Below are positions 47,144 through 56,122 of a DNA stretch of 64,000 nucleotides, piece by piece. How positions within the stretch are numbered: the first letter of the stretch is position 1; every line of letters begins with the position of its first letter. Position numbers and translations under genes: made by a program. Source of the stretch: an uncultured Bacteroidales bacterium (lineage in GTDB: Bacteria > Bacteroidota > Bacteroidia > Bacteroidales > P3); the NCBI GenBank assembly GCA_910578275.1, contig CAJTPR010000009.1, positions 16,454 through 80,453 of the forward strand, written 5' to 3'. The notes under the pieces are model-generated. The model was not told where the DNA came from and ran no database searches. It worked only from the letters and a program-made list of their open reading frames with translations.

Positions 47144-47174
47144 AAGGCAATTACATTCAGATATAATTGCCTTC
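47144..47174 (-). terminator. Terminator downstream of rpsO
   Basis: AAGGCAATTA and TAATTGCCTT arms with a 10-base loop, followed leftward by CTTGTTTT. It is moderate, and readthrough into pnp is possible. Confidence 0.65.
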
Positions 47175-47206
47175 CTGCCATGGGAGCCATCCGAAACTCC
47201 GTCTTG

Positions 47207-47476
47207 TTATTTACGCAGATTCAATTTCTGGAGAATCGCACGATAGCGTTCGATATCCCTGTCCTTGAGATAATCGAGCAACTTGCGGCGTTTTCCGACC
47301 AGACGGACCAACGAACGCTTGGTGAACTGGTCTTGTTTGTTTTCCTTAACATGTTCGGAAAGGTGAAGGATCCTTTCGGTGAACAATGCAATCTGACCTT
47401 CCGCGCTGCCCGTGTTCTTCTCCGAACCGCCGTAAGTCTTGAAGATTTCCTGTTTTCTTTCTGCTGTCAAGTACAT
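47207..47476 (-). CDS. rpsO: 30S ribosomal protein uS15
   Basis: The 89-residue protein is full length (MYLTAERKQEIFKTYGG to KLNLRK) with the conserved GSAEGQIALFTERI and RSLVRLVGKRRKLLDYL segments that bind 16S rRNA helix 22. Upstream, leftward AAGGAG (47492-47487) lies 10 bases before the start, one of the few Shine-Dalgarno sequences in the window. Confidence 0.97.
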   Translation of the reverse strand: MYLTAERKQEIFKTYGGSEKNTGSAEGQIALFTERILHLSEHVKENKQDQFTKRSLVRLVGKRRKLLDYLKDRDIERYRAILQKLNLRK

Positions 47477-47508
47477 ATCGCTACTTCTCCTTAATCAATT
47501 TGGGAGCG

Positions 47509-47540
47509 CAAAGATACGCCAATATTTTCATTTACGCAAA
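47509..47540 (-). promoter_or_regulatory. Promoter of rpsO
   Basis: Leftward TTTG (47540-47537), 20-base spacer and TATCTTTG (47516-47509). Confidence 0.75.
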
Positions 47541-47587
47541 CTTGGCCGGAAAGCGGCCATGGCACGCGTCATGCAAGGGAAATGATG

Positions 47588-47595
47588 TATTTTTG
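47588..47595 (+). promoter_or_regulatory. -7 box for phoH
   Basis: TATTTTTG fits TAnnTTTG and lies 16 bases before the phoH ATG at 47612. No clear -33 element. Confidence 0.45.
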
Positions 47596-47611
47596 TAATT
47601 TTGGAACGACC

Positions 47612-48592
47612 ATGAGCGAAATCTACATCGAAATCGAACCCCACCACCCGATCGACGTTTTCGGGATAGAAGAGGAGAAACTCGATCGCATACGCCGTTT
47701 CTTTCCGCAGTTGAACATCGTCTTGCGCGGCGAATTGCTCAAGGCCGTCGGCGACGCCGCCCATCTGGCCGACTTCGAGAAAAAGATAAGGCTGGTGCTC
47801 TTCCATTTCGAACGGTTCAACCGTCTCAACGAATCGGACATAGACGCCATCCTCGACGAGTCCAAGGCCGACAAGGCGCCTTGGGACGAGACCGCAACCG
47901 AAAAGCCCTCCTCGCCGGTCATCCTCATGGGCGTGAACGGAAAGCCCGTCCGCGCCTTGACGCCCAACCAGCAGAAACTGGCCGAAGCCACAGTCAAGAC
48001 GGACATGGTCTTCGCCATCGGACCGGCCGGTTCCGGCAAGACCTACACCGCTGTGGCATTGGCCATAAAAGCCTTGAAAGACAAGGAAGTGAAGCGCATC
48101 ATCCTGACCCGTCCCGCCGTGGAAGCCGGCGAGAACCTCGGCTTCCTGCCCGGCGACATGAAAGAAAAGCTGGATCCCTACATGCAACCCCTCTACGATG
48201 CCCTGCGCGACATGGTACCTTATCGCAAGCTGCTTTCGCTGCTCGAGGAATCGGTCATCGAAATAGCCCCGCTGGCGTTCATGCGCGGACGGACGCTGGA
48301 CAACGCCTTCGTCATCCTGGACGAAGCCCAGAACGCCACCGAAAGCCAGATGAAAATGTTCCTGACCCGTATGGGAAAGAACGCCAAGTTCGTCATAACC
48401 GGAGACATCACCCAAGTGGACCTTCCCCGCAACCAGCGTTCCGGCCTCGTGCAGGCTTGCCGCCTCCTGGCCTCGGTTCCCGGAATCTCGTTCGTGGAAC
48501 TGACCGGAAAAGACGTGGTGCGTCATCGCCTCGTGGCACGCATCATCGAGGCCTACGGGAAGGCCGGCGAAACGGAAACCATCGCACGCTGA
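47612..48592 (+). CDS. phoH: PhoH-family ATPase
   Basis: The 326-residue protein has the PhoH ATPase core with Walker A GPAGSGKTYTA and Walker B FVILDEAQNAT, plus RPAVEAGENLGFLPGD and GDITQVDLPRNQRSGL, all PhoH signatures. The start at 47612 (MSEIYIEIE) is the first good one after the promoter. PhoH-like proteins are thought to act on RNA, possibly as helicases; the function remains open. Downstream genes follow with 7 bases and an 8-base overlap. Confidence 0.95.
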   Translation: MSEIYIEIEPHHPIDVFGIEEEKLDRIRRFFPQLNIVLRGELLKAVGDAAHLADFEKKIRLVLFHFERFNRLNESDIDAILDESKADKAPWDETATEKPSSPVILMGVNGKPVRALTPNQQKLAEATVKTDMVFAIGPAGSGKTYTAVALAIKALKDKEVKRIILTRPAVEAGENLGFLPGDMKEKLDPYMQPLYDALRDMVPYRKLLSLLEESVIEIAPLAFMRGRTLDNAFVILDEAQNATESQMKMFLTRMGKNAKFVITGDITQVDLPRNQRSGLVQACRLLASVPGISFVELTGKDVVRHRLVARIIEAYGKAGETETIAR

Positions 48593-48599
48593 CAATTCC

Positions 48600-50603
48600 A
48601 TGCAAAAAACATCCATGCCACGCCGTCCGCTGTTCCTCGCGCTCCTGGCCGTCTTCTGCGGCGGGCTCCGGGCCCAATCCGACGAATTCCGGAAAGACGC
48701 GTTCAAGGAAAAGATAGAAGCCATAAGGACTTCGCCCCTGGAAATCCTGCCCGTCTCCGACTGCCGGCTCGCCGACCTGGAATCCGCCATCTTCCTGGCC
48801 TATACCGGGCAAGGCCGGCCGGTTCCCTCCGATCTGCGCCTGCAAGTCGAACGGAAACGGAAAGAAATCGACTTCATGCGTTCGCATGTCGACAGCCTGT
48901 ACTACATACAGGCCCTGCAAGCCCTCAACCAAAGCGTCCCCGACTGGAAGTCGGCGGCGGAATCGACCGAAAAGGCATTGATGCACAATCGTTTCTTTGT
49001 AAAAGCGATTGCCTTGAAGATGACCTGCCTGCTGCTCGACAAGGACAACGCCCAGACAATGCTCCGCTACATGCACGGAGTATTGCAGGAATGTTCCTTT
49101 CCGGAAAAGATAAGGCAGACGGCCCAATGCACCTACAACACGCTGCTTGACGAAACCCAAGACCTCATCGACCACAAACGGTACCGCGACGCCTTGGACT
49201 TGTGCCGGTTCCTGGAAAACCATTGCATGCCGGATTTCCCGATCCGCTACGTGCCCTACAGGGAAAAACGGCTCAAGAACCTTGCCCACCAAGGCATCTA
49301 CCATTCCTATTGCGAGGTGGCCGACAAGGCTTTTTCACAAGGCCAATACCAGCTTTCGCAGAAATACGCCTTGCAGGCCTTCGACTATTTCGCCGCCAAC
49401 GAAAAGCACATGAACGGCGTGAACCGCGCCTTGGACCTTTTGGAGCGCATCGCCTGCCGATACGAGCAGTTCGCCGCCCTGTCCGATTACGACGAGCAAG
49501 CCTTTTACCTCGCCCTGGTCGACACCATCGTGAACCGCACCGGCCTGGTGAAAAGCCCTCCGGCCGCCTACCGTCCCCGAGAGGAACTGGCCAAGGAACT
49601 GGCGCTCTTGAACCATGTTCCGGAAATCGTCGCCCCGCCCCGTCCCATCGACACCTTCACGGCCCTGGACATCGAAAAGGCCGAAAAAGCGGCCTCGTTC
49701 CAAGTACGGCTGTCTTCCCGGCAGGCAAAGGAACAATTCGGGCAAGCCTGCGAACAGGCGCGGTACCTCAAGGCCAAACGGAAATTCGGAGAATCCTACC
49801 CATGGTTCGAACAGGCGCTCTCGCTCAAAAGACAATACAATCTGCACACGGATGCCGATTTCGATGAAGAATGCCGGAACACGCTCGCCCAGGCCGTCGA
49901 GCAATTGAGCAACAAGGCCGTCTTCCACTTGTGGAACAACGACGAGCCGCGTGCGGACAGCCTTTACGCGCAAGCCTGCGGATTCGCCGGAGAATACCAG
50001 CGGCAGAACCCGGAAGACAACGCGTTCCTCACACGCCTGCGACAAATACTGGACGCTTACCTGCAAAAAAGGGACGAAAACCGTTGCCAGGCATTGCAAA
50101 GGGCCCTGGAACGCGCACAAGGCGACTTTTATCGCCAAGCCTCCTTCGGAAACCATGCCTTGGCGAGGCAAGGGCTGGAACAGGCCGACAGCATCCAGGC
50201 CAAATACCGTCTGCCTGAATTTTCGTCCTGCACGGCGAATGCCGGCCGCTTGGAGGAAATGAAACGGATCATGACCGGCTGGAACCGGTACCGTGACAGC
50301 CTGCAAGCCGCCACGGACCGGCTGGCGGCCGGCGACACCGTGGGCTTCCTACGCAAGTACGCGGAATCTTGCTCGTTTTTCGCCGGATCGGGACTGGGCG
50401 TCCACGTTCCCGCCCCGCCTTCCCTTTTCAGCCGGCTCTCGGCCTCGGGCGACTTGCCGAGTCTGCTCATCTGGGCGGAATGCTGCGTAAAGGAAAAAGA
50501 CTGGCGACAAGCCCGTTTCATCGTCAACTACTTGACACAGCGCGACTACGAGTCCAAGCGCCTGGACAAATTGACCCGGACACTGAGGAGGACGCATGAA
50601 TAA
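48600..50603 (+). CDS. Exported protein of unknown function, alpha-helical
   Basis: The 667-residue protein has a signal peptide ending near LRAQ (starts at 48600 or 48615). The rest is almost all helical, with repeating segments such as KYALQAFDYFAANEKHMNG and ALERAQGDFYRQASFGNHALARQGLEQADS that look like degenerate TPR or HAT-like repeats. I do not recognise a family. It is placed after phoH and overlaps the M23 peptidase by 8 bases, so it may work with that envelope protease. Confidence 0.6.
   Translation: MQKTSMPRRPLFLALLAVFCGGLRAQSDEFRKDAFKEKIEAIRTSPLEILPVSDCRLADLESAIFLAYTGQGRPVPSDLRLQVERKRKEIDFMRSHVDSLYYIQALQALNQSVPDWKSAAESTEKALMHNRFFVKAIALKMTCLLLDKDNAQTMLRYMHGVLQECSFPEKIRQTAQCTYNTLLDETQDLIDHKRYRDALDLCRFLENHCMPDFPIRYVPYREKRLKNLAHQGIYHSYCEVADKAFSQGQYQLSQKYALQAFDYFAANEKHMNGVNRALDLLERIACRYEQFAALSDYDEQAFYLALVDTIVNRTGLVKSPPAAYRPREELAKELALLNHVPEIVAPPRPIDTFTALDIEKAEKAASFQVRLSSRQAKEQFGQACEQARYLKAKRKFGESYPWFEQALSLKRQYNLHTDADFDEECRNTLAQAVEQLSNKAVFHLWNNDEPRADSLYAQACGFAGEYQRQNPEDNAFLTRLRQILDAYLQKRDENRCQALQRALERAQGDFYRQASFGNHALARQGLEQADSIQAKYRLPEFSSCTANAGRLEEMKRIMTGWNRYRDSLQAATDRLAAGDTVGFLRKYAESCSFFAGSGLGVHVPAPPSLFSRLSASGDLPSLLIWAECCVKEKDWRQARFIVNYLTQRDYESKRLDKLTRTLRRTHE
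50586..50591 (+). promoter_or_regulatory. Shine-Dalgarno-like AGGAGG before the M23 peptidase
   Basis: AGGAGG sits 4 bases before the ATG at 50596, but it is also two AGG arginine codons at the end of the preceding gene. It may couple translation. Confidence 0.45.
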
Positions 50604-51864
50604 GATGAATTCCCGCCTGATCGCCGTCTTGCTCCCGTTGCTGGCCTGGGGATGGGCCGCCTTGCGCCCGCAACCGGCTTCCGCCAAGCAGCCGCCCCTT
50701 GTCGCCGACTCGGCCTTCTTCCGCTATCCGATGCCCATAGAACCCGAACTATCGGGTTCGTTCGCCGAGTTGCGCCGGAACCATTTCCACGGCGGCATGG
50801 ACCTGCGTACCAAGCAACGGGAGGGCATCCGCGTGTACAGTGCCGCGCCCGGAACCATCGTCAGGGCGGGCGTTTCGAAGGTATCCTACGGGAAGGTGCT
50901 CTATGTACGGCATCCCAACGGCATGACCACGGTCTATGCGCACTTGTCGCGATTCTGCGCGCCCGTGCAAAGGCTCGTCAGGAAGCAGCAACGGAAAAGC
51001 GGCCAATACGAGACCGACCTCCGCGGCCTCTCCATCAAGACAAGGAACGACAAGCCCATCGCCCGTTCGGGCAATACAGGTTCCTCGGGCGGCCCGCACC
51101 TGCATTTCGAGATACTTCAGGACAGCCTCCGGCTCAATCCCGCCTTGCACGGCATCCGCATCAGCGATTCCGTTCCCCCCGCCCTGCTCCATCTGGCCTT
51201 CTACTCGCGCGACCTGCCCTTGGAAATCGCACGTTCCATATCCGTTCCCGATGCCGATTCGCTCTTGCAGGCCTCGTTCATGGACGCGCCCGCCCTCGAC
51301 TACGCCATGGAAAAGGTCATCATCGAAGAACGCGATTCCCTGCAGCGGCTCGCCGACCGGCTTTCCGACACGCTTTATTCCCGGCGCGCGCCTTTCCTGA
51401 GCCTGCCCCACGTCATCGACGGAGAGGCATATACCGCCCGCTATTTCAAGGGCGACAGCCTGCCCGACACGCTCTACCTCCACGACAGGACGGCTTTCGG
51501 TATCCATGCCCTGGACTCCATCCAACACATGCCCTTCCATTACGGCCTCTATCGGCTTTCGTTCGTCATACTGACCGAAGGCAAAAGCGAGCCCGACACG
51601 CTGGCCTTTTACCAACTGGACGCGCTTTCTATCAATACCTGCGCCCAAATCGACCAGCATCTGGACATGCCCTTTTATGAAAAGACCCGGAAAAGGCTGG
51701 AAAAATCCTGGCTGGACGCCCGCCAGACCTTCACGCCGTACATCCGGACCGGCAACCGCGGATTTCTCGATCCCGTGCCGGGAAAATCCTACACGCTCGT
51801 CATCGGCATGGAAGACGTTTCCCGGAACCGGACCGTGGTCAGGATTCCCCTGACAAGCAAATAG
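50596..51864 (+). CDS. M23-family peptidoglycan peptidase
   Basis: The 422-residue secreted protein has a membrane or signal segment (LIAVLLPLLAWGWAAL) and an N-terminal LytM domain with intact zinc ligands: NHFHGGMDL (H-x3-D), YAHLS, and GGPHLHFEI. It therefore should be an active endopeptidase, unlike the EnvC-like protein of this window. The C-terminal 240 residues are of unknown function. An ATG at 50605 is an alternative start. It is cotranscribed with the helical protein. Confidence 0.88.
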   Translation: MNKMNSRLIAVLLPLLAWGWAALRPQPASAKQPPLVADSAFFRYPMPIEPELSGSFAELRRNHFHGGMDLRTKQREGIRVYSAAPGTIVRAGVSKVSYGKVLYVRHPNGMTTVYAHLSRFCAPVQRLVRKQQRKSGQYETDLRGLSIKTRNDKPIARSGNTGSSGGPHLHFEILQDSLRLNPALHGIRISDSVPPALLHLAFYSRDLPLEIARSISVPDADSLLQASFMDAPALDYAMEKVIIEERDSLQRLADRLSDTLYSRRAPFLSLPHVIDGEAYTARYFKGDSLPDTLYLHDRTAFGIHALDSIQHMPFHYGLYRLSFVILTEGKSEPDTLAFYQLDALSINTCAQIDQHLDMPFYEKTRKRLEKSWLDARQTFTPYIRTGNRGFLDPVPGKSYTLVIGMEDVSRNRTVVRIPLTSK

Positions 51865-51893
51865 CCGCCAGGGCACAGGCTTTCGCGCCCGGC

Positions 51894-51924
51894 TTGCACT
51901 ATCTTTCCTGTTGCACTATCTTTG
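51894..51924 (+). promoter_or_regulatory. Tandem promoter-like repeats before guaA
   Basis: TTGCACTATCTTT occurs twice, at 51894-51906 and 51911-51923, with a period of 17. The second runs on into TATCTTTG (51917-51924), a -7 consensus, 40 bases before the guaA start. Confidence 0.6.
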
Positions 51925-51963
51925 TAGGTTGCCGTAATGTTTCGGCGACTAATCATTTCAACC

Positions 51964-53493
51964 ATGCAAGAGCGCATCCTCATCCTGGACTTCGGTTCGC
52001 AATACACGCAGTTGATCGCACGCAAGGTGCGCGAAAACAACATCTATTGCGAGATTCATCCCTACACGCACATACCGCCCCTTTCCCAAGACATCAAAGG
52101 CGTCATCCTTTCAGGAAGCCCTTATTCGGTAAACGATCCCGACGCGCCCAAGCCCGACCTCGGTCCCATACGCGGCAAGTTCCCGCTCCTGGCCATTTGC
52201 TACGGGGCGCAATTGCTGGTAAACATGGACGGAGGCAAGGTAGCCTCGGCCGGCAGCCGCGAATACGGCAGGGCGAACTTGTCGTACATCGACACCGCCT
52301 GCCCCCTTTTCAAAGGGGTTCCGTCCAACAGCCAGGTATGGATGTCGCACGGCGACACGATCCTGGAATATCCCGCACATTTCCATGTCACTTGCAGCAC
52401 GCCCGACGTGAAAGCCTGCGGTTACAGCATCGAAAACGAACCCACCTACGCCCTGCAGTTCCACCCCGAAGTATATCACTCCGTCGACGGATTCACGATC
52501 TTGCGCAACTTCTTGACGGACATCTGCCGATGCCAGGCCGACTGGACGCCCGATAACTTCGTCAAAGCCTGCGTGGAAGACCTGCGTAAAGAGATAGGCA
52601 GCGACGAAGTGATCCTGGGCCTTTCGGGCGGCGTGGACTCGAGCGTGGCGGCGGTCTTGCTGCACAAGGCCGTCGGCAAGCAGCTGCATTGCATCTTCGT
52701 GGACAACGGATTGCTGCGCAAAAACGAATTCGCCGACGTGCTGGCCTCTTTCAAGGGGCTGGACATCGAAGTCACGGGCGTGGACGCCTCGAACCTCTTT
52801 TATTCGGCCTTGAAAGGCGTGACCGAACCCGAAGCCAAGCGCAAGGCCATCGGCAAGACTTTCATCGACGTGTTCGAGGCCGAAGCCAAGAAGTTCAAGA
52901 ACGCCCGCTACCTGGCACAAGGCACGATCTACCCCGACGTCATCGAATCGGCTCCCGTGAAAGGCCCCTCGCAGACCATCAAGTCGCACCACAACGTGGG
53001 CGGATTGCCCGAAAAGATGAACCTGAAAGTGGTGGAACCCTTGCGCGCGCTCTTCAAGGACGAAGTACGGCGCGTGGGACGCAGCGTGGGATTGCCCGGC
53101 AGGTTGCTCGACCGTCATCCTTTCCCCGGCCCGGGACTGGGAATCCGTATCCTGGGCGAAGTCACCGCCCCCAAGGCCGCCATCTTGCAGGAAGTGGACG
53201 CCATCTACATCAACGCCTTGCGACAGGAAGGCCTTTACGACAAGGTGTGGCAGGCGGGCGCGATACTGCTTCCCGTCCATTCGGTCGGCGTGATGGGCGA
53301 CGAACGTACCTACGAGCAAGTGGTCGCCCTGCGCGCGGTCAACTCCACCGACGGCATGACGGCCGACTGGAGCCGGCTTCCTTTCGACTTCCTGGGCAGG
53401 GTGAGCAACGAGATCATCAACAAGGTGCGCGGAGTGAACCGCGTCGTGTACGACATAAGTTCCAAACCGCCCTCCACGATAGAATGGGAGTAA
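51964..53493 (+). CDS. guaA: GMP synthase (glutamine-hydrolysing)
   Basis: The 509-residue enzyme makes GMP from XMP. The start at 51964 (MQERILILDFGSQYTQ) is used. The glutaminase domain has Cys79 in LAICYGAQLL and the catalytic histidine in QFHPEVYHS; the ATP-PPase domain has LGLSGGVDSSV and the dimerisation domain with RHPFPGPGLGIRI. It is complete. No riboswitch is visible in the short leader. Confidence 0.97.
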   Translation: MQERILILDFGSQYTQLIARKVRENNIYCEIHPYTHIPPLSQDIKGVILSGSPYSVNDPDAPKPDLGPIRGKFPLLAICYGAQLLVNMDGGKVASAGSREYGRANLSYIDTACPLFKGVPSNSQVWMSHGDTILEYPAHFHVTCSTPDVKACGYSIENEPTYALQFHPEVYHSVDGFTILRNFLTDICRCQADWTPDNFVKACVEDLRKEIGSDEVILGLSGGVDSSVAAVLLHKAVGKQLHCIFVDNGLLRKNEFADVLASFKGLDIEVTGVDASNLFYSALKGVTEPEAKRKAIGKTFIDVFEAEAKKFKNARYLAQGTIYPDVIESAPVKGPSQTIKSHHNVGGLPEKMNLKVVEPLRALFKDEVRRVGRSVGLPGRLLDRHPFPGPGLGIRILGEVTAPKAAILQEVDAIYINALRQEGLYDKVWQAGAILLPVHSVGVMGDERTYEQVVALRAVNSTDGMTADWSRLPFDFLGRVSNEIINKVRGVNRVVYDISSKPPSTIEWE

Positions 53494-53541
53494 AATCCGC
53501 TTTTTAGTAACTTCGCATCCAGGCTACGCCGATTTAAATTG

Positions 53542-55251
53542 ATGGCCATGAAAACTTACCGTTCCGTTTGCAAGATCTTTCTCTGCACGCTCCTGCTTCG
53601 CGCCGGCATGGATTCGCACGCGCAAGAGCCCCAGGCCCCCTACCAGCCTGTTCCCGTCGTTGTCAGCCAGACGATCGACACCGTTGCCGGAAAAGCCTAC
53701 CGCGTGCACGTCGTGCAAAGAGGACATACGCTCTATTCCATCTGCAAAGCCTATCGGACTTCGGCCGATTCCCTTCTGAAAGACTCGCCGGAAAATCAGG
53801 TACAGGCCGACGAATTCATCTATGTCCCGCTCCGTCTCCTGCCGGACGAAGACCCTGCCCGGTTCACGAAATTCGCCGGGAAACGCCCGTGGGCGGTGGT
53901 TTTCCTTTACAAGGACGTTGCCCTGCAAGTGGAAACGCAACCGGAACCCGTGACCGATGAGTCCAAAGGCAGAAGACGTCGTGAACGCAAGGAAGAACGC
54001 CGGATCGAACCCGATACCGTCGTTGCGGCGACCGACACGCTCGCCCCCCTTGTCGAAGACAGCGTATTCATCATGCCCCGTCCCCAGGCAAAGGCCGCCA
54101 AGGATTCGCTGCGCGTCTCGTTGCTGCTGCCGCTCTACAGCAATACGCCCCAAGACAAGAAAGCCTACATATACCTGCCTTTCTTTGAAGGTGCCACGGT
54201 GGCATGGCAGGAATTCATCGACCCCGGATTCTTCATTCCGCCCGTGGACGACACGATCCTGCGGCAAGACACCCTCGCCGCGACCGCACAAGATGTGATG
54301 CCCGACACATCGTCGGTCATGGCCGACACGTCTTTCCTTTCCGACACGTCAAGGAGCAGACCTTTCCTGCATTTGCGGATCTATGACCTGACCCGGTCCG
54401 CATGCAGCCTGGATTCCATCCTGAACGACGACCATTTCAGGCTTTCGGACGCCGTCATCGCCACGGCCTTCGTCGATCAGTTCCAGATTCTCGACAGCGT
54501 ATCCAAGGAATGGGAAATGCCGCTTGTCCATCCCATTTCCGAACGAGACTCGATGAGCGCGGGAAACCCCTATTTCATACAGTTGTCGGCCAGTTACGGA
54601 AACCAGATAAGCCATATCGCCGATTTCATCGGAAAACACCATTCCCGTGCACGGATCCTGATCATCTCCGATTCCACGGCAGGTGAAGCGCGCAAGGCCG
54701 GATGCCTGCAATCCTTGCTGCCCGGAAGCGAACACCTTTATTTCAATGCCGCCACGGTCGCCGAGCTCGAGAAGTTGGGAGAAAGCAAGCAAAAAACAGT
54801 CATCGTGCCGTTTTACCGCAAGGAAATAACGGCAGTGAAGACCATGCTTCCGCTGCGGCAGACCAAGGGAAACATCTCCATCATCGCGCCCAACGTCTGG
54901 CTGGATTATCCCACCGTCGACCTGGACTATTACATCCAGAACCATCTGGTGGTCTACCACACTTTCTGCAACGGCGCAAGAAACTCCGGCTTCAAGGAAT
55001 TCTCGAAAAAATACTACTTCCTCTACCACGGACTGCCCAATACCCTCGCCTACCAAGGCTACAAGGCATCTTCCTGGCTTTTTGAAATGCTTTCCGGCCA
55101 CAATGCCGATTTCGTACGGCATTTGATCGACATGGAACAAAAAAACGAGAACGCACCCTACCTTTTCCATGAACGCGACCTGGGAGGATTTGAAAATACG
55201 GACGTGCATTTCGTAAGAGTCACGGAAAACGGACTGGAGCACATACGATAA
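53542..55251 (+). CDS. LysM protein with a periplasmic-binding-protein-like part
   Basis: The 569-residue secreted protein (start 53542; MKTYRS at 53548 is equally possible) has a signal peptide, then a LysM domain (YRVHVVQRGHTLYSICKAYR, about 55-105) that binds peptidoglycan, and a long C-terminal domain similar to type I periplasmic receptors (LRVSLLLPLYSN, ILIISDSTAGEARKAGC, PNTLAYQGYKA). Such LysM/receptor fusions next to guaA are seen in other Bacteroidota. Its ligand is unknown; it may be a sensor or an anchor in the periplasm. Confidence 0.78.
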   Translation: MAMKTYRSVCKIFLCTLLLRAGMDSHAQEPQAPYQPVPVVVSQTIDTVAGKAYRVHVVQRGHTLYSICKAYRTSADSLLKDSPENQVQADEFIYVPLRLLPDEDPARFTKFAGKRPWAVVFLYKDVALQVETQPEPVTDESKGRRRRERKEERRIEPDTVVAATDTLAPLVEDSVFIMPRPQAKAAKDSLRVSLLLPLYSNTPQDKKAYIYLPFFEGATVAWQEFIDPGFFIPPVDDTILRQDTLAATAQDVMPDTSSVMADTSFLSDTSRSRPFLHLRIYDLTRSACSLDSILNDDHFRLSDAVIATAFVDQFQILDSVSKEWEMPLVHPISERDSMSAGNPYFIQLSASYGNQISHIADFIGKHHSRARILIISDSTAGEARKAGCLQSLLPGSEHLYFNAATVAELEKLGESKQKTVIVPFYRKEITAVKTMLPLRQTKGNISIIAPNVWLDYPTVDLDYYIQNHLVVYHTFCNGARNSGFKEFSKKYYFLYHGLPNTLAYQGYKASSWLFEMLSGHNADFVRHLIDMEQKNENAPYLFHERDLGGFENTDVHFVRVTENGLEHIR

Positions 55252-55322
55252 CCATCAAACGCCACAGCCGGCCGTTCATTGCAGACAAAATCAAAACCAT
55301 AAAACCATTAAAACATCCCAAA

Positions 55323-56048
55323 ATGAAAAAAATCAACCTTTTCCTGATTCCCGCCCTGGCATTTTCCTTGTCTTGCGGCCCAAAGGCGCAAGCGCAAACA
55401 CCCGTATTGCCCTTTTCGGGAACCATCCAATACCGCATCGCCTATGAAAGCCCGATCGTGCCCCAAGAGCAACTGGCCCAACAACCGCAAACGGCCACAT
55501 TGCGCATGGGCACCGACAAGGCCGTCTTCGCCATGGCCGAACAAAAGGCCTTGGCCGACGCCACGACCAAAGAGCTCCATTCACTGGTGAACCTTTCGGC
55601 CATGGGACTCGGAAAATACCACCTGACCGAAACCGAAGCCGACCTGCAGATGGATGTAGAGGAAAAGAAAAACCTCACCGTGGAAAAGACGCAGGAAACC
55701 AAGACCATCTCCGGCTATACGGCGCATCAGGCAAAGGCTTTCTACAAGCAAGGAAACACGAGCATCGAACTTGATATATGGTACGTGGAGGGCTTCGGCA
55801 ACCCGTTCTTCAATCATGCCACCCAGGCAGGCTCGTTGGACGGCGTGGACGGCTTTCCGTTGGAATACGCCATCAAAACGCCCGACATGACCATGACCTT
55901 TACCGTCCACAAGTTGACGAACGAGGAGGTAAACCCGAAATATTTCAACATTCCCTCTTCCTACAAGGCTTCCACGAAAGAACAAATGACCAAGGACATA
56001 CAGGAATTCATGCAGAGCATGCGCGACATGCAAGGCATGGGCATGTAA
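55323..56048 (+). CDS. Secreted protein, DUF4412/GLPGLI-like
   Basis: The 241-residue protein has a signal peptide with a possible lipobox (FSLSC) or a cleavage after KAQA. It is a beta-rich protein like GLPGLI/DUF4412 families (FSGTIQYRIAYES, GYTAHQAKAFY, VNPKYFNIPSSY), found at the Bacteroidota envelope and of unknown function. The tail is methionine-rich (MQSMRDMQGMGM), which may bind copper, but this is only a guess. Confidence 0.65.
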   Translation: MKKINLFLIPALAFSLSCGPKAQAQTPVLPFSGTIQYRIAYESPIVPQEQLAQQPQTATLRMGTDKAVFAMAEQKALADATTKELHSLVNLSAMGLGKYHLTETEADLQMDVEEKKNLTVEKTQETKTISGYTAHQAKAFYKQGNTSIELDIWYVEGFGNPFFNHATQAGSLDGVDGFPLEYAIKTPDMTMTFTVHKLTNEEVNPKYFNIPSSYKASTKEQMTKDIQEFMQSMRDMQGMGM

Positions 56049-56069
56049 CCTTGCCTGGAAGGTACAATG

Positions 56070-56101
56070 AAAAAAGGCTCCGAATCTTCGGAGCCTTTTT
56101 T
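56070..56101. terminator. Bidirectional terminator between the secreted protein and ilvE
   Basis: GGCTCCGAA-TC-TTCGGAGCC with A and T runs on both sides. Confidence 0.9.
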
Positions 56102-56122
56102 CATTTTCAGAGAAACCGGCAT

